Positions 63,546 through 64,000 of a DNA stretch of 64,000 nt are shown here, one piece after another. The DNA comes from Lentibacillus sp. CBA3610. Lineage in GTDB: Bacteria > Bacillota > Bacilli > Bacillales > Amphibacillaceae. Below the pieces are notes generated by a model that had not been told where the DNA came from, made no database searches, and saw only the letters and a list, made by a program, of their open reading frames with translations. Position 1 is the stretch's first letter. Each line of letters starts with the position of its first letter. The translations under genes were made by a program, and so were the position numbers. The DNA lies in NCBI RefSeq assembly GCF_013373365.1, contig NZ_CP035925.1, positions 2,294,001 through 2,358,000 of the forward strand, read 5' to 3'.

Positions 63546-64000
63546 CTACTCTTTTAATTTTAAATGAAAATGATCCAGAAAATCTGATTTCGAGCGGTTC
63601 ACATGGTATTCCATATGCTCCCGGGCTGCTTTAGAATCCCGATTTAAAATAGCTTTTAAAATAGCCTCATGTTCCGTCAACGCCTTGCCGACCTGGAAAC
63701 TGACAAATTCCGGGAACTGCGGCTGCAGGCCATTCCATAAGTCTGAAAGGATGGCATACAACCTGGGACTATTTGATGCCCGCCAAATAGCTTGATGAAA
63801 TGCCGCGTTCAACTGAATATACAGGTTGCTGTCATTGTTTTCAGCTGCCTGATTAACTTGATGATGGATGTCCTCTAATTCCGCAAAATAATCGGGACTG
63901 TCACATGCCTTTTCAGCTGCCATGCCTTCAAGAAAAGCGCGAATCGTATAATGATCACGGACATCATCTTCTGTTAAACCTATAACGGTTACACGCCGAT
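63546..64000 (-). CDS. GntR/FadR-family regulator, FCD domain (gene runs off the window)
   Basis: Only the C-terminal ~150 residues are present and the frame is open to the edge (RRVTVIGLTEDDVRDHYTIR before the first Met). The all-helical FCD effector domain is evident: YTIRAFLEGMAAEKA, IQLNAAFHQAIWRASNSPRL, TEHEAILKAILNRDSKAARE and the closing EYHVNRSK, with the Asp/His positions that bind a metal in many FCD proteins. The DNA-binding half lies outside. A metabolite-responsive repressor is expected. Confidence 0.87.
   Translation of the reverse strand, partial: RRVTVIGLTEDDVRDHYTIRAFLEGMAAEKACDSPDYFAELEDIHHQVNQAAENNDSNLYIQLNAAFHQAIWRASNSPRLYAILSDLWNGLQPQFPEFVSFQVGKALTEHEAILKAILNRDSKAAREHMEYHVNRSKSDFLDHFHLKLKE

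Overview
The window looks like chromosomal DNA of a moderately halophilic Bacillaceae (Lentibacillus/Virgibacillus/Oceanobacillus-like). The support is AGGAGG-type ribosome sites, acidic proteins, a glycine-betaine binding lipoprotein, a SAM-I riboswitch with an intrinsic terminator, and Bacillus-type genes such as murQ, yitT, cutC and the yqhH/yqhG pair. It is an accessory-rich stretch with many transporters, insertion sequences, dispersed palindromes and broken genes. No rRNA, tRNA or CRISPR array was seen.

Layout. 1-2.8 kb: MurNAc-6-P etherase plus a MurNAc-type PTS permease (cell-wall sugar recycling). 2.9-3.9 kb: glycine-betaine binding lipoprotein. 4-7.4 kb: poor region with a SulP permease lacking its STAS domain and an IS3-type end. 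7.4-15.2 kb: a minus-strand catabolic cluster (APC permease, Na+/solute symporter, YtcJ-like amidohydrolase, M20 carbamoylase-like hydrolase, atypical Nramp-fold transporter), probably for an amide, ureido or hydantoin-like compound. 15.4-21.9 kb: taurine dissimilation genes (taurine:pyruvate aminotransferase, LysR regulator, sulfoacetaldehyde acetyltransferase, GntR regulator, YeiH-type exporter). Here xsc carries several frameshifts and lysR one. A 15-bp motif is shared by the tpa and gntR upstream regions. 22-36 kb: DMT exporter, class I aldolase, Asp/Glu/hydantoin racemase-family protein, glycerate kinase, YitT protein, a 1142-residue membrane protein, TatD DNase, FMN reductase, Cof phosphatase and CAP-domain protein, with three arrays of 21-bp-period repeats between them. 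36-43 kb: dead IS110 element, GC-rich 66-bp tandem repeat, acetamidase/formamidase, MFS transporter, and a frameshifted Na+/solute symporter behind a SAM-I riboswitch. 43.3-47.4 kb: a five-gene cassette resembling a type VII secretion lipase effector with reversed domain order, including a small helical partner, a lipoprotein (possible immunity) and membrane proteins. 47.5-53 kb: small ORFs, cutC, a Phd-Uma2 fusion, an uncharacterised protein, a PLP-enzyme fragment and a SEC-C/DUF1186 protein. 53.2-59.5 kb: yqhH-yqhG locus with a complete IS1380 element upstream, an IS1182 element inside the helicase 3' end, and a frameshifted yqhG. 59.5-64 kb: DHA2 drug exporter, a RAYT-type Y1 transposase flanked by its own palindromic repeats, an AEC transporter and a GntR/FCD regulator cut by the window edge.

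The most distinctive features are the repeats. (i) GGGAC...GTCCC palindromes recur through the window, and one forms the stop codon of a drug exporter. (ii) A second palindrome family, built on GTCACAGTGAC, brackets the RAYT gene. (iii) Paired GGGGACTGTCCCC modules occur twice. (iv) 21-bp-period intergenic arrays combine a conserved ~8-bp core with a variable 13-bp half. The density of single-base frameshifts (xsc, lysR, the SAM-regulated symporter, yqhG) means either ongoing gene decay or residual sequencing indels. That cannot be settled from the sequence alone.
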